Assembly (NCBI GenBank): GCA_947169245.1
Contig: CAMVPA010000017.1
Coordinates: 1-64,000 of the forward strand
Length of the DNA: 64,000 nt
Source of the DNA: an uncultured Prevotellaceae bacterium
GTDB taxonomy: Bacteria > Bacteroidota > Bacteroidia > Bacteroidales > Bacteroidaceae
Direction of reading: 5' to 3'
Shown one piece after another: positions 1 through 8,234 of this stretch; the stretch's first letter is position 1, and each line of letters begins with the position of its first letter. The notes under the pieces are model-generated. The model was not told where the DNA came from. It ran no database searches and saw only the letters and a list, made by a program, of their open reading frames with translations. Position numbers and translations under genes: made by a program.

Positions 1-746
1 TGAAGCAAGTTCGGTTCAAGCAAGTAGTGGAAGAATTCGAGAACGAGAAAGTCTCCATCACTGTTGAGAATTCTACCGAGTTTAAAGCCGGTGATATTGG
101 CAAGTATCTGACTGGATTTGAGGTGCTGAATCCCGAATTGGTGATTTGTCATTTAGATTCCAAGGCTTCGATGCAGATAGACCTCACCATCAACAAGGGC
201 CGCGGCTACGTGCCCTCTGACGAGAACCGTGAGTTCTGCACCGATGTCAACGTGATACCCATCGATTCAATCTACACTCCTATCCGTAACGTGAAGTTCG
301 CTGTCGAGCCCTATCGTGTCGAGCAGAAGACCGACTACGACAAGCTCGTCCTCGAAGTCACTACGGATGGTTCCATCCACCCGAAGGACGCCTTGAAGGA
401 GGCCGCCAAGATCCTCATCTATCACTTCATGCTCTTCTCCGATGAGAAGATTACCCTCGAGAACACTGAGGCCGAGGGCAACCAGGAGTTCGATGAGGAG
501 GTGCTGCACATGCGCCAGCTGCTGAAGACGAAGCTCACCGACATGAACCTCTCTGTTCGTGCCCTGAACTGTCTGAAGGCTGCCGACGTCGAGACCCTTG
601 GCGATCTCGTACAGTACAACAAGACCGACCTCTTGAAGTTCCGCAACTTCGGTAAGAAATCGCTCACGGAGCTTGATGATTTGCTCGAGAGTCTGAATCT
701 GTCGTTTGGAACCGATATTTCAAAGTATAAACTGGACAAGGAGTAG
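1..746 (+). CDS. rpoA: DNA-directed RNA polymerase subunit alpha, 5'-truncated by window edge
   Basis: This is the 3' part of the RNA polymerase alpha subunit, which nucleates core enzyme assembly and contacts promoters and activators through its C-terminal domain. The reading frame is open from base 3 ([17 protein letters not shown]), so the gene starts before the window and the ATG-like start in the ORF track is not real. Visible parts are the second half of the N-terminal assembly domain and the helix-hairpin-helix CTD ([36 protein letters not shown]). It is followed after 43 bases by rplQ, the classic order at the end of the large ribosomal protein operon. Identity is certain; only the start is missing. 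Confidence 0.97.
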   Translation, partial: KQVRFKQVVEEFENEKVSITVENSTEFKAGDIGKYLTGFEVLNPELVICHLDSKASMQIDLTINKGRGYVPSDENREFCTDVNVIPIDSIYTPIRNVKFAVEPYRVEQKTDYDKLVLEVTTDGSIHPKDALKEAAKILIYHFMLFSDEKITLENTEAEGNQEFDEEVLHMRQLLKTKLTDMNLSVRALNCLKAADVETLGDLVQYNKTDLLKFRNFGKKSLTELDDLLESLNLSFGTDISKYKLDKE

Positions 747-789
747 TCGTTGAGACCACAGAATTGCCCAATAAAAGCAAAACAAAACA

Positions 790-1287
790 ATGAGACACAA
801 TAAGAAATTCAACCATCTCGGTCGTACTGCATCTCACCGCAGCGCCATGCTCGCTAACATGGCCATCTCGCTGATCATGCACAAAAGAATCACTACGACC
901 GTTGCCAAGGCAAAGGCCTTGAAGAAGTATGTAGAGCCCCTGATCACAAAGGCTAAGGAGGATTCTACCAACTCACGCCGCGTCGTGTTCAGCTACCTGC
1001 AGAACAAGGACGCCATCAAGGAACTCTTCTCTACCGTAGCTGAGAAGGTGGGCGACCGTCCCGGTGGCTACACCCGCATCATCAAGCTCGGTCTGCGTCA
1101 GGGTGACGCCGCACAGGTTTGCTTCATCGAGCTCGTCGACTTCGATCCCGAAATGGCAAAGGGCGAGACCAAGAAGAAGACCCGTCGTTCACGCAAGGCT
1201 GCTCCCAAGGCTGAGGCTGCTGAGGCTCCCGCCGCTGAGGAGGCCAAGGCTGAGGCTCCTGCTGCTGAAGAGGCAAAGGCTGAATAA
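790..1287 (+). CDS. rplQ: 50S ribosomal protein L17
   Basis: Structural protein of the large ribosomal subunit. The N-terminal 120 residues match the L17 family ([54 protein letters not shown]). Beyond the core is a roughly 45-residue low-complexity tail rich in Ala, Glu, Lys and Pro, built from near-identical copies of [10 protein letters not shown]. The DNA there is an imperfect tandem repeat. Such tails are common in Bacteroidetes L17. It lies directly downstream of rpoA and upstream of a strong hairpin, so it is the last gene of the operon. Confidence 0.97.
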   Translation: MRHNKKFNHLGRTASHRSAMLANMAISLIMHKRITTTVAKAKALKKYVEPLITKAKEDSTNSRRVVFSYLQNKDAIKELFSTVAEKVGDRPGGYTRIIKLGLRQGDAAQVCFIELVDFDPEMAKGETKKKTRRSRKAAPKAEAAEAPAAEEAKAEAPAAEEAKAE

Positions 1288-1327
1288 TAGTCCCTCCCCC
1301 TGTAGTGGGGAACGACAGTCCATATCC

Positions 1328-1363
1328 AAGGGGATGCATCAACATGTGTTGGCGCATCCCCTT
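1328..1363 (+). terminator. Hairpin terminator of the rpoA-rplQ operon
   Basis: A long near-perfect hairpin follows rplQ: arms aaggggatgc and gcatcccctt enclose a second palindrome, caacatgtgttg. The trailing T tract is short, but stem strength and position support transcription termination of the ribosomal operon. Confidence 0.75.
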
Positions 1364-1403
1364 TATCAACCATAACCGTCGCAATATGCGGGCTGAAAGA
1401 CTT

Positions 1404-4400
1404 ATGAAACGAAAGGCAAGTAACTATCAATACTCAATCAAATACTTAGTGGTATGCCTCTGTATGACGGTTGTCGTACAGACCGTATCGGCTCAGGAGC
1501 ATTCCACTCCCGACACGTTGTCACCTGCCCGTCGTCTTTCTTCTACTTCTGACTTCGCCCGGCTGTATGTGGGACCAGTTGAAACACAGTACAAGAAATC
1601 GCTATGGTACGATATTCCCTATTATAACGGCACTACGGATGTGTATCGTGGTCGTGTCTGCTATTATGGTGTAGTCTATGATCATGTCCAACTGCGTTAT
1701 GACCAGTTGCTGCAGCGCGTAGTTGTCGTTACTCCCGTGGGCGGTGTCTTCTGTCTGCCCGAGCAAGCACACATTGACTGGTTTGAGATGGATGGTCATA
1801 GATATGTACACGATCCCGAAGACAGCTCGCGCTATGCGTCGCTGCTCTATGACGGAAAGGCTGCGGCTGAACGAGACAGTGGGAATGATGCTAATGGCAT
1901 TAGTCTCTATCATAGTGTGTGGAAGGTCTATCGCGGTGACGTCGTATCCGAAGGAAAGAAGTCTCTTAAGTCCCTCAATACCAAGGAACATTACACGCTC
2001 GTCACATCCGACGGTGGGGTGCATCACGTGAAGCGGGCGTCTGACGTGGCCAGGCTCTTCCCTGACCAGAAGAAGACAATCAGACAGTTCGTGAAGAAGC
2101 ACCGTCTCTCCTTCTCAAAGAGCAGACGGGAGAAGAGTCTGGTGAGGGTGGTGGAGAGCCTCTCCCCAAGCAGCCTCACCCCCTTACCCTTCCCTGCGAG
2201 GGAGGGAAGTCAATATTCTCAAGACGGAATCGCTCATGACGAACAGGCGTTAGAGGTAGCCACTCCCATCCCTCCCGGAGAGGGGATGGGGGAGGGGCTT
2301 ATTATTCCCGGCATCCCCGTTCTTGACAATGACTCTGTCGCCATGGCGGTCGCTCATAAGGGCACGAAGGTCTACGTGGTGCCAGGCGTGACGAAGGCCA
2401 GTGCCAGCGTTGCCGACGACCAGGAGTTGGCCGAGATTGTCGTGGTCGGAGGTCGTCAGTCGGCTGTGGAGAATATGATGATGGGTGCCGAGAAGTTCAA
2501 GCCCCAGATTCTGAAGAACATCCCGTCGGCACTGGGTGAGTCTGACATCATGAAGATTGTGCTCACGCTGCCCGGCGTCACTACCGTTGGCGAGGCTTCC
2601 AGCGGCTATAATGTGCGTGGCGGCGCCACCGACCAGAACCTAATACTGTTCAACGGCGGCACCGTCTATAATCCGTTGCACCTGTTCGGACTGTTCACGT
2701 CGTTCAATTCCGATGCCGTCGAGGATGTCGAGCTGTTCAAGTCGAGCATCCCCGTGGAGTATGGCGGCAGGATCAGCAGTGTGCTGAAAGTGACCTCTAA
2801 GGAGGCCAACATGCAGAAGCTGACGGGCTCGGCGAGCATCGGCGTGCTCACCAGCAAGGCCAATCTTGAGATACCGGTCGTCAAGGAGCATGTGTCGCTG
2901 CTGCTGAACGGCCGTACGACTTATAGCGACTGGATGCTCAAGCTGTTGCCCGAGAAGAGTGGCTACAAGAATGGCACCGCCAACTTCTACGACTTTGGCG
3001 GTGTCCTGACATGTAAGCTCAACGACATGCACCGTCTCAAGGTCTACGGCTACTGGAGCAATGACCAGTTTTCGTTCAGCTCCAAGGATAACTACGGCTA
3101 TCAGAACCGTAACGTCTCTGCCGAGTGGCGCTCCATCCTGAATGAGAAGCTGACAGCTACGCTGACAGCCGGACTCGACCACTACGACTACTTCAACGAG
3201 GACAGGAACATCCCCTCCATGGCTGCCCGCCTGAGCTTCGGCATCGGGCAGCTGTGGGGCAAGCTGCACGTCCGTCATCGACTGTCCGAACGGCAGGTCC
3301 TCACTTACGGCCTCTCCGTGCAGCACTACAATGTGCAGGCAGGCCAGTATGAGCCCGTAGGCGCTGAGTCGTGCGTCACCACCGACCGCCTGCAGAGAGA
3401 GAAGGCGCTGGAGAGTGCTGCCTACATTGACTTCGAACGTTCGCTCACGGAGAAGCTCTCGGTCTCGGCTGGTGTGCGCTATTCCTTGTTCAATGCCCTT
3501 GGCCCTCGCGACGTGAACCATTATGCCAGCGGCGAACTGCCGTCGGAGGCGACGCTGCTGACGACGAGCCATGAGACGGGCGTCATCAAGACCTACCATG
3601 CCCCCGAGCTGCGCCTGTCGGCCCGCTATGCCCTGCAGGAAGGTCTTTCTCTGAAGGCCGGTTTCAACACGATGCACCAGTACATCCACAAAGTGTCGAA
3701 TACGCTCATCATGTCGCCCACCGACACCTGGAAACTGTCCGACCTCAATATCAAGCCCCAGAAGGGCTGGCAGCTGGCGGCGGGCGTCTACCATGAGACG
3801 GCCGGCAAGAAGTACGAGCTCTCTGCCGAGGTCTACTACAAGCATATCAGCGACTATCTGAACTATCGCAGTTCGGCCGTCCTGCTGATGAACCCTCATC
3901 TCGAGACCGACGTCATCTCGACCAAGGGTCGCGCCTACGGCTTGGAGTTGCAGGCCAAGAAGCCCTTAGGCAAACTGAACGGATGGGTGAGCTACACGTT
4001 CTCGCGCTCCCTGCTCCGCCAGAACGACAAGGGCGTGACAAGTCCTCTGAACAACGGCGAGTGGTACCCCTCGGAGTATGACCGTCCCCATGAGGTGAAG
4101 GCCGTGCTCAACTATAAGTTTACCGAGCGTTACAGCTTCTCCAGCAATTTCAACTACGCCACGGGCCGTCCGACGACGCTGCCTGCCGGCAAGTATTACG
4201 ACACGTATAACCAGCTATACAGACCCTACTATTCTGATCGCAACACCTACCGCATCCCTGACTACATGCGCCTGGACCTTGCGTTCAACATCGAGCCTAC
4301 GCACAGGCTGACCAGTTTCCTCCACACGTCGTTCTCCATAGGTGTGTATAATGCCCTTGCACGCAAGAATGTCTATACCGTCTACTATGTCACCGAGGGT

Positions 4401-4478
4401 GCCAGAATCAACGGCTATCAGCTGTCGGTCTTTGGCACGGCCATTCCTTATGTTTCACTTAACATACGTTTCAACTGA
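1404..4478 (+). CDS. TonB-dependent outer membrane receptor with extra N-terminal domain
   Basis: Outer-membrane TonB-dependent receptor, 1024 residues from the chosen start. The ATG at 1404 gives a clean signal peptide (MKRKASNYQYSIKYLVVCLC.. ending VSAQ); the ORF-track start at 1305 lies in the upstream terminator, and 1386 is an alternative. Residues about 30-245 form a domain I do not recognise (LWYDIPYYNGTTDVYRG, KKTIRQFVKKHRLSF). Residues about 250-303 are translated palindromic repeat DNA. The plug follows from about 342 (ELAEIVVVGG, GYNVRGGATDQNLILFNGG) and then the beta-barrel to the C-terminus. Downstream DUF4249 and MG2-like genes overlap or follow closely, an arrangement common in Bacteroidetes. 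The substrate cannot be told from sequence. Confidence 0.88.
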   Translation: MKRKASNYQYSIKYLVVCLCMTVVVQTVSAQEHSTPDTLSPARRLSSTSDFARLYVGPVETQYKKSLWYDIPYYNGTTDVYRGRVCYYGVVYDHVQLRYDQLLQRVVVVTPVGGVFCLPEQAHIDWFEMDGHRYVHDPEDSSRYASLLYDGKAAAERDSGNDANGISLYHSVWKVYRGDVVSEGKKSLKSLNTKEHYTLVTSDGGVHHVKRASDVARLFPDQKKTIRQFVKKHRLSFSKSRREKSLVRVVESLSPSSLTPLPFPAREGSQYSQDGIAHDEQALEVATPIPPGEGMGEGLIIPGIPVLDNDSVAMAVAHKGTKVYVVPGVTKASASVADDQELAEIVVVGGRQSAVENMMMGAEKFKPQILKNIPSALGESDIMKIVLTLPGVTTVGEASSGYNVRGGATDQNLILFNGGTVYNPLHLFGLFTSFNSDAVEDVELFKSSIPVEYGGRISSVLKVTSKEANMQKLTGSASIGVLTSKANLEIPVVKEHVSLLLNGRTTYSDWMLKLLPEKSGYKNGTANFYDFGGVLTCKLNDMHRLKVYGYWSNDQFSFSSKDNYGYQNRNVSAEWRSILNEKLTATLTAGLDHYDYFNEDRNIPSMAARLSFGIGQLWGKLHVRHRLSERQVLTYGLSVQHYNVQAGQYEPVGAESCVTTDRLQREKALESAAYIDFERSLTEKLSVSAGVRYSLFNALGPRDVNHYASGELPSEATLLTTSHETGVIKTYHAPELRLSARYALQEGLSLKAGFNTMHQYIHKVSNTLIMSPTDTWKLSDLNIKPQKGWQLAAGVYHETAGKKYELSAEVYYKHISDYLNYRSSAVLLMNPHLETDVISTKGRAYGLELQAKKPLGKLNGWVSYTFSRSLLRQNDKGVTSPLNNGEWYPSEYDRPHEVKAVLNYKFTERYSFSSNFNYATGRPTTLPAGKYYDTYNQLYRPYYSDRNTYRIPDYMRLDLAFNIEPTHRLTSFLHTSFSIGVYNALARKNVYTVYYVTEGARINGYQLSVFGTAIPYVSLNIRFN
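2155..2312 (+). repeat. GC-rich palindromic repeat pair inside the receptor gene
   Basis: Two GC-rich palindromic units (around cttccctgcgagggaggg and atccctcccggagagggga) lie in frame within the receptor ORF and are translated as Pro/Gly-rich sequence (LTPLPFPAREG, TPIPPGEGMGEG). They resemble the elements at 22669, 24208 and 46265. They separate the N-terminal domain from the plug. Confidence 0.75.
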
Positions 4479-5647
4479 TGAAGGCACTACCATTCCACCT
4501 TATTGCTATATTACTCCTGACGCTGTCGGGCTGTGTCGGGGAGTACGAGGCCGACATCTCTTCCGACGATTCCAACCTGCTCGTCGTCGAGGGTTCTATC
4601 TGTTCGGGGACGCTGAACAAGTTTGTGCTGACTCATTCGCAACCTCTCAACTCTCATCTCTCCGCTCTCAGCTCTCAACTCTTGGTGTCGGGCGCCAAGG
4701 TCTCTGTTCGCGGCACCGACGGCTCCGAGCTTGTGGCGCAGGAGAACGGCGGCTACTACACCTGTCAGGTCGGCGAGCTGTCTGCCGACGTGGCGTACTA
4801 TCTGCACATCGAGGCCGGCGGCGAGGTCTATGAGTCGGAACCCCAGAAGCCTCTACGCACTGAGACGATAGCCGAGGTGGCCGGCGTCCAGAACACGCCC
4901 GAGAGCAACATCGACGTGCTTGTCACCCCTGCCGAGCCTCTTGAGTCGGGCAAGGTGAACTACTATTCGTGGACCTATGACGAGACGTGGGAGGTGCATC
5001 CCGACTACACCACCGTCTGGTATTACGACACCGTGTTGAAGCAGCCCGTCTTCGATGCCCACCAGTTTCCTGAGCGTGGGTGGAAGTATGCCACGGGAAC
5101 GACCATCATGGTCGGCTCGAGCCAGAACTACGAAGGACAGCACATCCGCCGTCTCAAGCTTTACGACATCGACCGCAGCCACGAGCGCATGTACTATAAG
5201 TATAGCGGCCTGGTACATCAGCGTGCCATCACCAAGGCCGAGTACGAGTATGAGCTCGCCTGTCTTCAGACCAGTTCTGAGATGGGGGGCCTGTTCACGC
5301 CGCTGCCGTCGACCCTGCCCACCAATATCCATTGCCTCACGTCGGGCAAGCACGTGATAGGGTTTGTGGGCTGTTCCATGAATACGAGCGATTACCGGTT
5401 CTTCTTCACCCCCAAGGAGTTCTCCATCAACCATCCCCAGCAGAAGGACGCCCGCATTTGGGTCGAAAACCCCATCCCTTCTTATTGCTGTGCGATGGTA
5501 GAGCGAGGCATGTTCCTGTGCGAGTGGGATACCAGCAAGATGTCGACCGATGGTGTTCCCATCGTACAGTCGGCGTGGGCTTACGACTATCAGCTCGACG
5601 TGCGTTGTAAAGGCGCCTATGCTGAGGAACCGGAGTTTTGGGAATAG
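4478..5647 (+). CDS. DUF4249-family outer membrane lipoprotein
   Basis: Predicted surface or periplasmic lipoprotein of 389 residues, resembling DUF4249 proteins that are usually encoded next to a TonB-dependent receptor. The signal peptide ends in a lipobox (LTLSGC, Cys19). The mature start matches the family pattern (NLLVVEGSICSGTLNKFVLT). Its ATG overlaps the receptor stop by one base, so the two are translationally coupled and probably form one uptake system. Residues about 55-69 (QPLNSHLSALSSQL) are encoded by a degenerate heptamer array and look like inserted sequence. Family assignment is from pattern memory; molecular function is unknown. Confidence 0.75.
   Translation: MKALPFHLIAILLLTLSGCVGEYEADISSDDSNLLVVEGSICSGTLNKFVLTHSQPLNSHLSALSSQLLVSGAKVSVRGTDGSELVAQENGGYYTCQVGELSADVAYYLHIEAGGEVYESEPQKPLRTETIAEVAGVQNTPESNIDVLVTPAEPLESGKVNYYSWTYDETWEVHPDYTTVWYYDTVLKQPVFDAHQFPERGWKYATGTTIMVGSSQNYEGQHIRRLKLYDIDRSHERMYYKYSGLVHQRAITKAEYEYELACLQTSSEMGGLFTPLPSTLPTNIHCLTSGKHVIGFVGCSMNTSDYRFFFTPKEFSINHPQQKDARIWVENPIPSYCCAMVERGMFLCEWDTSKMSTDGVPIVQSAWAYDYQLDVRCKGAYAEEPEFWE
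4640..4682 (+). repeat. In-frame heptamer array (ctctcaa type) in the DUF4249 gene
   Basis: About six degenerate 7-bp units (ctctcaa, ctctcat, ctctccg, ctctcag) in frame within the lipoprotein gene. The reverse complement resembles the gagttga array at 35578. Confidence 0.65.
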
Positions 5648-5690
5648 AAGGATTGAAGGATTGAAGAATTGATGAGTTGAAGGATTGAAG
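5647..5690 (+). repeat. Heptamer array (ggattga type) in the intergenic spacer
   Basis: The whole spacer between the DUF4249 stop and the next ATG is made of degenerate ggattga/agttgaa units. No ribosome-binding site other than this purine-rich array is visible. Confidence 0.65.
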
Positions 5691-7067
5691 ATGAACAGCA
5701 GAATCATATCATTGACAGCCATGCTGGTGCTCACCCTGAGCGCCCTTGCCATTGGTGTTGAGACCGACCGCACGTGGTATCTTGCCGGTGAGCCGATGAC
5801 GGTCAGCGTGACGGTCGAAGGGCAGCGCGTAGGCGACGGCACGTCGGCGGAGACCGATGCCACGATAGCCTACGCCGAACTCTGTGACACTCGTGGGCTT
5901 GCGGCCGGTGTCGTGGTCAGCCTGAAGGATGGCGTCGGCCGCGGAGTCATCGAACTGCCTTCAGACCTCCATAGCGGCTACTACATGCTGTCGGCCTATA
6001 CGCGCAACGATACCCACGTGTCCCACCGTCTTGTCGCTGTCGTCAATCCCCTTCACAAGAGTGCCGACGACGACATCACATGGGTGGAGAGTCTTGAGTG
6101 TAGAGTGGAGAGTGTAGAGTTTGCTACCGCCACTGAGCATAGTGTAGAGTTTGCTATCGCTACTGATGGAAGCGCACCCTTTAAGGCGGTAGCAAACACT
6201 ACACTCTACACTCTAAACTATTCACTCTCCCCCGAGTCCGACAGCCACATCATCCTGGCGCGCGTCCAGAACGTCTACGACGGCCATACGTTCAGGGCCG
6301 GCCAGATAAGCCCATCGCTGAGCATCGTTGGCAAGCAGATACACTATTTCGAGGGCGCCATGGTCAACGACACCCTCGCCGTGTTCCACACCTACGGTCT
6401 TCAGGGCAAGCTGCCGTTGGTGGTCTCTGCCGTGTCGTCCACCGGCGTCAGCCTGCCCGTCGAGCTGGTCAGCCCCTTTGCCGCCATGCTCCCCCGCCAG
6501 CTCCCTCATCTCGTGTTCCATTACTATCGCAGCGAGGTCGAGGGCCGCTCCGCCAGCATGCAGCGCCACCAGATAGCCCTTGCCCGTATCGCCGGCTCTG
6601 ATGGTTCCACTGCCGCCGCTAACGGCGCCGCTACCATTTTGGATAGTGACGCGCAGCGCCGTCCCTACGACCCCCGCGTCTTCGGCACCACGCCCGACCT
6701 CTCCTATAACCTCGACGAGTACCGCCAGTTCCTCACCGTCAGGGAGGTGCTGCTCGAATATGTCAGCTGCGTCACGAAGCGGAAGACCGATGGCGTCTCA
6801 CAGCTGTATGTCCGTAAGGAGCAGGAGCTGTACAACACCTCTCTGCCCACGTTGGTGCTCATCGACGGCATGCCTGTCTTCGACGTTGAGCGCCTCCTGA
6901 ACTACGACGCCCGCCGTGTTCACTTCATCAACATCTACGGTGGCCAATACACCTTCGGCAGCGGCATCTACAACGGCATCCTCTCGTTTGTTACACGCTC
7001 TGGCCTCCTCACCAACTATCCTGTCGAGCGCAACATGCAGTATCTGGAGTACACATTCCCGGAATAA
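5691..7067 (+). CDS. Secreted MG2-like domain protein, function unknown
   Basis: Secreted protein of 458 residues. The ORF track starts at a TTG at 5685; the ATG at 5691 (MNSRIISLTAMLVLTLSALA) is preferred and gives a Sec signal peptide. The N-terminal part (TDRTWYLAGEPMTVSVTVEG, SGYYMLSAYTRN) resembles the MG2 fold of alpha-2-macroglobulin-like proteins. The C-terminal part has a plug-like stretch (TLVLIDGMPVFDVERLL). Residues about 132-181 are translated from an inverted pair of heptamer arrays. It follows the receptor and DUF4249 gene and is probably in the same operon, perhaps as a periplasmic or surface accessory. I do not assign a reaction. Confidence 0.6.
   Translation: MNSRIISLTAMLVLTLSALAIGVETDRTWYLAGEPMTVSVTVEGQRVGDGTSAETDATIAYAELCDTRGLAAGVVVSLKDGVGRGVIELPSDLHSGYYMLSAYTRNDTHVSHRLVAVVNPLHKSADDDITWVESLECRVESVEFATATEHSVEFAIATDGSAPFKAVANTTLYTLNYSLSPESDSHIILARVQNVYDGHTFRAGQISPSLSIVGKQIHYFEGAMVNDTLAVFHTYGLQGKLPLVVSAVSSTGVSLPVELVSPFAAMLPRQLPHLVFHYYRSEVEGRSASMQRHQIALARIAGSDGSTAAANGAATILDSDAQRRPYDPRVFGTTPDLSYNLDEYRQFLTVREVLLEYVSCVTKRKTDGVSQLYVRKEQELYNTSLPTLVLIDGMPVFDVERLLNYDARRVHFINIYGGQYTFGSGIYNGILSFVTRSGLLTNYPVERNMQYLEYTFPE
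6084..6232 (+). repeat. Inverted pair of heptamer arrays inside a coding sequence
   Basis: The left arm (gtggagagtcttgagtgtag..tttgctaccgcc) and right arm (ggcggtagcaaac..ctctacactc) are near inverted complements spaced by about 54 bases. The spacer holds another partial copy (agtgtagagtttgctatcgc). All is in frame in the MG2-like gene and could form a large mRNA hairpin. Confidence 0.7.
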
Positions 7068-7121
7068 CGCTCTCTCGGTAGCGCCTTCAAGGCTGCTTCC
7101 TATTTTTTTTCGCCTATTTCC

Positions 7122-7152
7122 TTGCGCCTTTCAGAAAAAATGCGTATCTTCG
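7122..7152 (+). promoter_or_regulatory. Bacteroidales-type promoter for the beta-helix/surface gene cluster
   Basis: A -33 ttg (7122-7124) and a -7 tatcttcg (7145-7152, 7 of 8 to TAnnTTTG) are 20 bases apart, about 40 bases before the ATG at 7192. A T8 run at 7103-7110 just upstream may end the previous transcript. Confidence 0.55.
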
Positions 7153-7191
7153 TCGCCTGTGAATAACTTAACAATAATAACCTCATAGACA

Positions 7192-7449
7192 ATGAACAAG
7201 ACCTTTCTAACCACAGCTTTGTCTGCCGCCCTCCTATTCGCTGGCGGTCAACAAGCCGATGCCGCCTCATGGCGCATTAACAGCAATGCCAACCGCCATG
7301 CGCACTTCACCAGCATCAATGCTGCCATGTCGAGCGCCGATGTCGTGGCCGGCGACACCCTCTATCTGGATCCGGGGTTTACGTTAACCGATAATCAGAA
7401 CGTGACCAAACGGGTGACAATTATCGGGGGGGTACTTTTTAGGCGATAA
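7192..7449 (+). CDS. Beta-helix surface protein paralog, N-terminal part (frameshifted)
   Basis: Encodes a signal peptide (MNKTFLTTALSAALLFAGG..ADA) and the first mature residues of a parallel beta-helix protein. It is clearly paralogous to the next gene: SINAAMSSADVVAGDTLYLDP here against SINAAMSSDDVLAGDTLYLDP there. The frame fails at a run of seven G (7426-7432), giving VLFRR and a stop. The rest continues in the +2 frame at 7442 (GDNPVTSTT..) and is given as the next entry. As sequenced, this gene makes only an 85-residue fragment. Tract slippage, a fixed mutation or a sequencing error are all possible. Confidence 0.7.
   Translation: MNKTFLTTALSAALLFAGGQQADAASWRINSNANRHAHFTSINAAMSSADVVAGDTLYLDPGFTLTDNQNVTKRVTIIGGVLFRR
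7426..7432 (+). other. G7 homopolymer at the frameshift point
   Basis: Seven consecutive G between ATC and TAC. By alignment to the paralog (IVGPGYF), the intact gene would read IIGGYF with G6 or IIGGGYF with G9. The present G7 is therefore out of frame. This is a candidate contingency tract. Confidence 0.7.
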
Positions 7450-7480
7450 TCCCGTCACCTCAACCACCATCAGGGGCACG

Positions 7481-8209
7481 TTGACCTTGAAAGCCGCTGG
7501 AATCAAGGTGGAAAGCGTCGCCTTCACCTATGCCACCACCTCTATCACTGTTCAGGCGAGCAACACCATCATAGAGCGTTGCAAAACCTATGGAATCTCT
7601 TTGGAGAGTGGTTCCTATAATACAACAATCCGCCAGTGCTTCATTCAAGGTGCAACAGTAGGAGGCTCAAGCGCCTCGCAGCACACGATTGAAAACTGTA
7701 TCATTATCGATGATGGCGACTTCGCCTTATCTGCACTTAAGCGGTCAACAATCCGTAATAACACGTTCTGTACCTACTACAATAATAGCTCCCAGAAATA
7801 CGCATACGTGCGTTCGCTCAGCGAATGTGTTATTACCAACAACATTTTCCTTAACACCAAGAACAGCGAGGGTGTTTTTTATAGCTGTTCAAATTGTACC
7901 GTCAAGAATAACGTGCTCTGCTGTACTGGCTCATCGTATGAGACAGAGAACATAACCGGCGTTACAACCAAGGCCGAGCTGTTTACCCTTACGGGAGAGA
8001 ATGACAGAGCGTTTCAGCTGAAGGACGACAGTCCGGCAAAGGGCTATGCCACCGACGGTGGCGACTGTGGGGCCTACGGCGGGCGCTATCCCTACGTGCC
8101 GTCGGGCTATCCCTTAGGTATTCCCCATTTCAATAGCAGTGTCGTCGGCACCCGTCCGCAGAGCGGACAGGTGAGCGTCACGCAGGAAGTAACTATTCAG
8201 AAACAATAA
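7481..8209 (+). CDS. Beta-helix surface protein paralog, C-terminal part (frameshifted)
   Basis: Continuation of the preceding frameshifted gene. The true reading frame enters at about 7433 (YFLGDNPVTST), so the TTG at 7481 is only an ORF-finder start. Short repeats of the right-handed beta-helix type are visible (NTIIERCKTYGISLESGSYN, HTIENCIIID, STIRNNTFC, CVITNNIFL, CTVKNNVLC). The C-terminus (DRAFQLKDDSPAKGYATDGG) is nearly the same as in the paralog (QLYQLKDDSPAKGYASDGG). No catalytic signature is evident. It is probably a surface adhesin or glycan-binding protein, silent in this phase. Confidence 0.65.
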   Translation: MTLKAAGIKVESVAFTYATTSITVQASNTIIERCKTYGISLESGSYNTTIRQCFIQGATVGGSSASQHTIENCIIIDDGDFALSALKRSTIRNNTFCTYYNNSSQKYAYVRSLSECVITNNIFLNTKNSEGVFYSCSNCTVKNNVLCCTGSSYETENITGVTTKAELFTLTGENDRAFQLKDDSPAKGYATDGGDCGAYGGRYPYVPSGYPLGIPHFNSSVVGTRPQSGQVSVTQEVTIQKQ

Positions 8210-8234
8210 TTACTAACTAAAACAACATACAATT

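Noticed and set aside
1289-1313. Possible further palindromic element (ccccctgtagtgggg) after rplQ
   Set aside because: Only a 4-5 bp stem and no flanking similarity to the larger elements; it is better seen as part of the terminator region.
2640-3899. 419-residue antisense ORF opposite the TonB receptor
   Set aside because: Same cause; the composition is typical of an out-of-frame translation and the plus-strand protein is clear.
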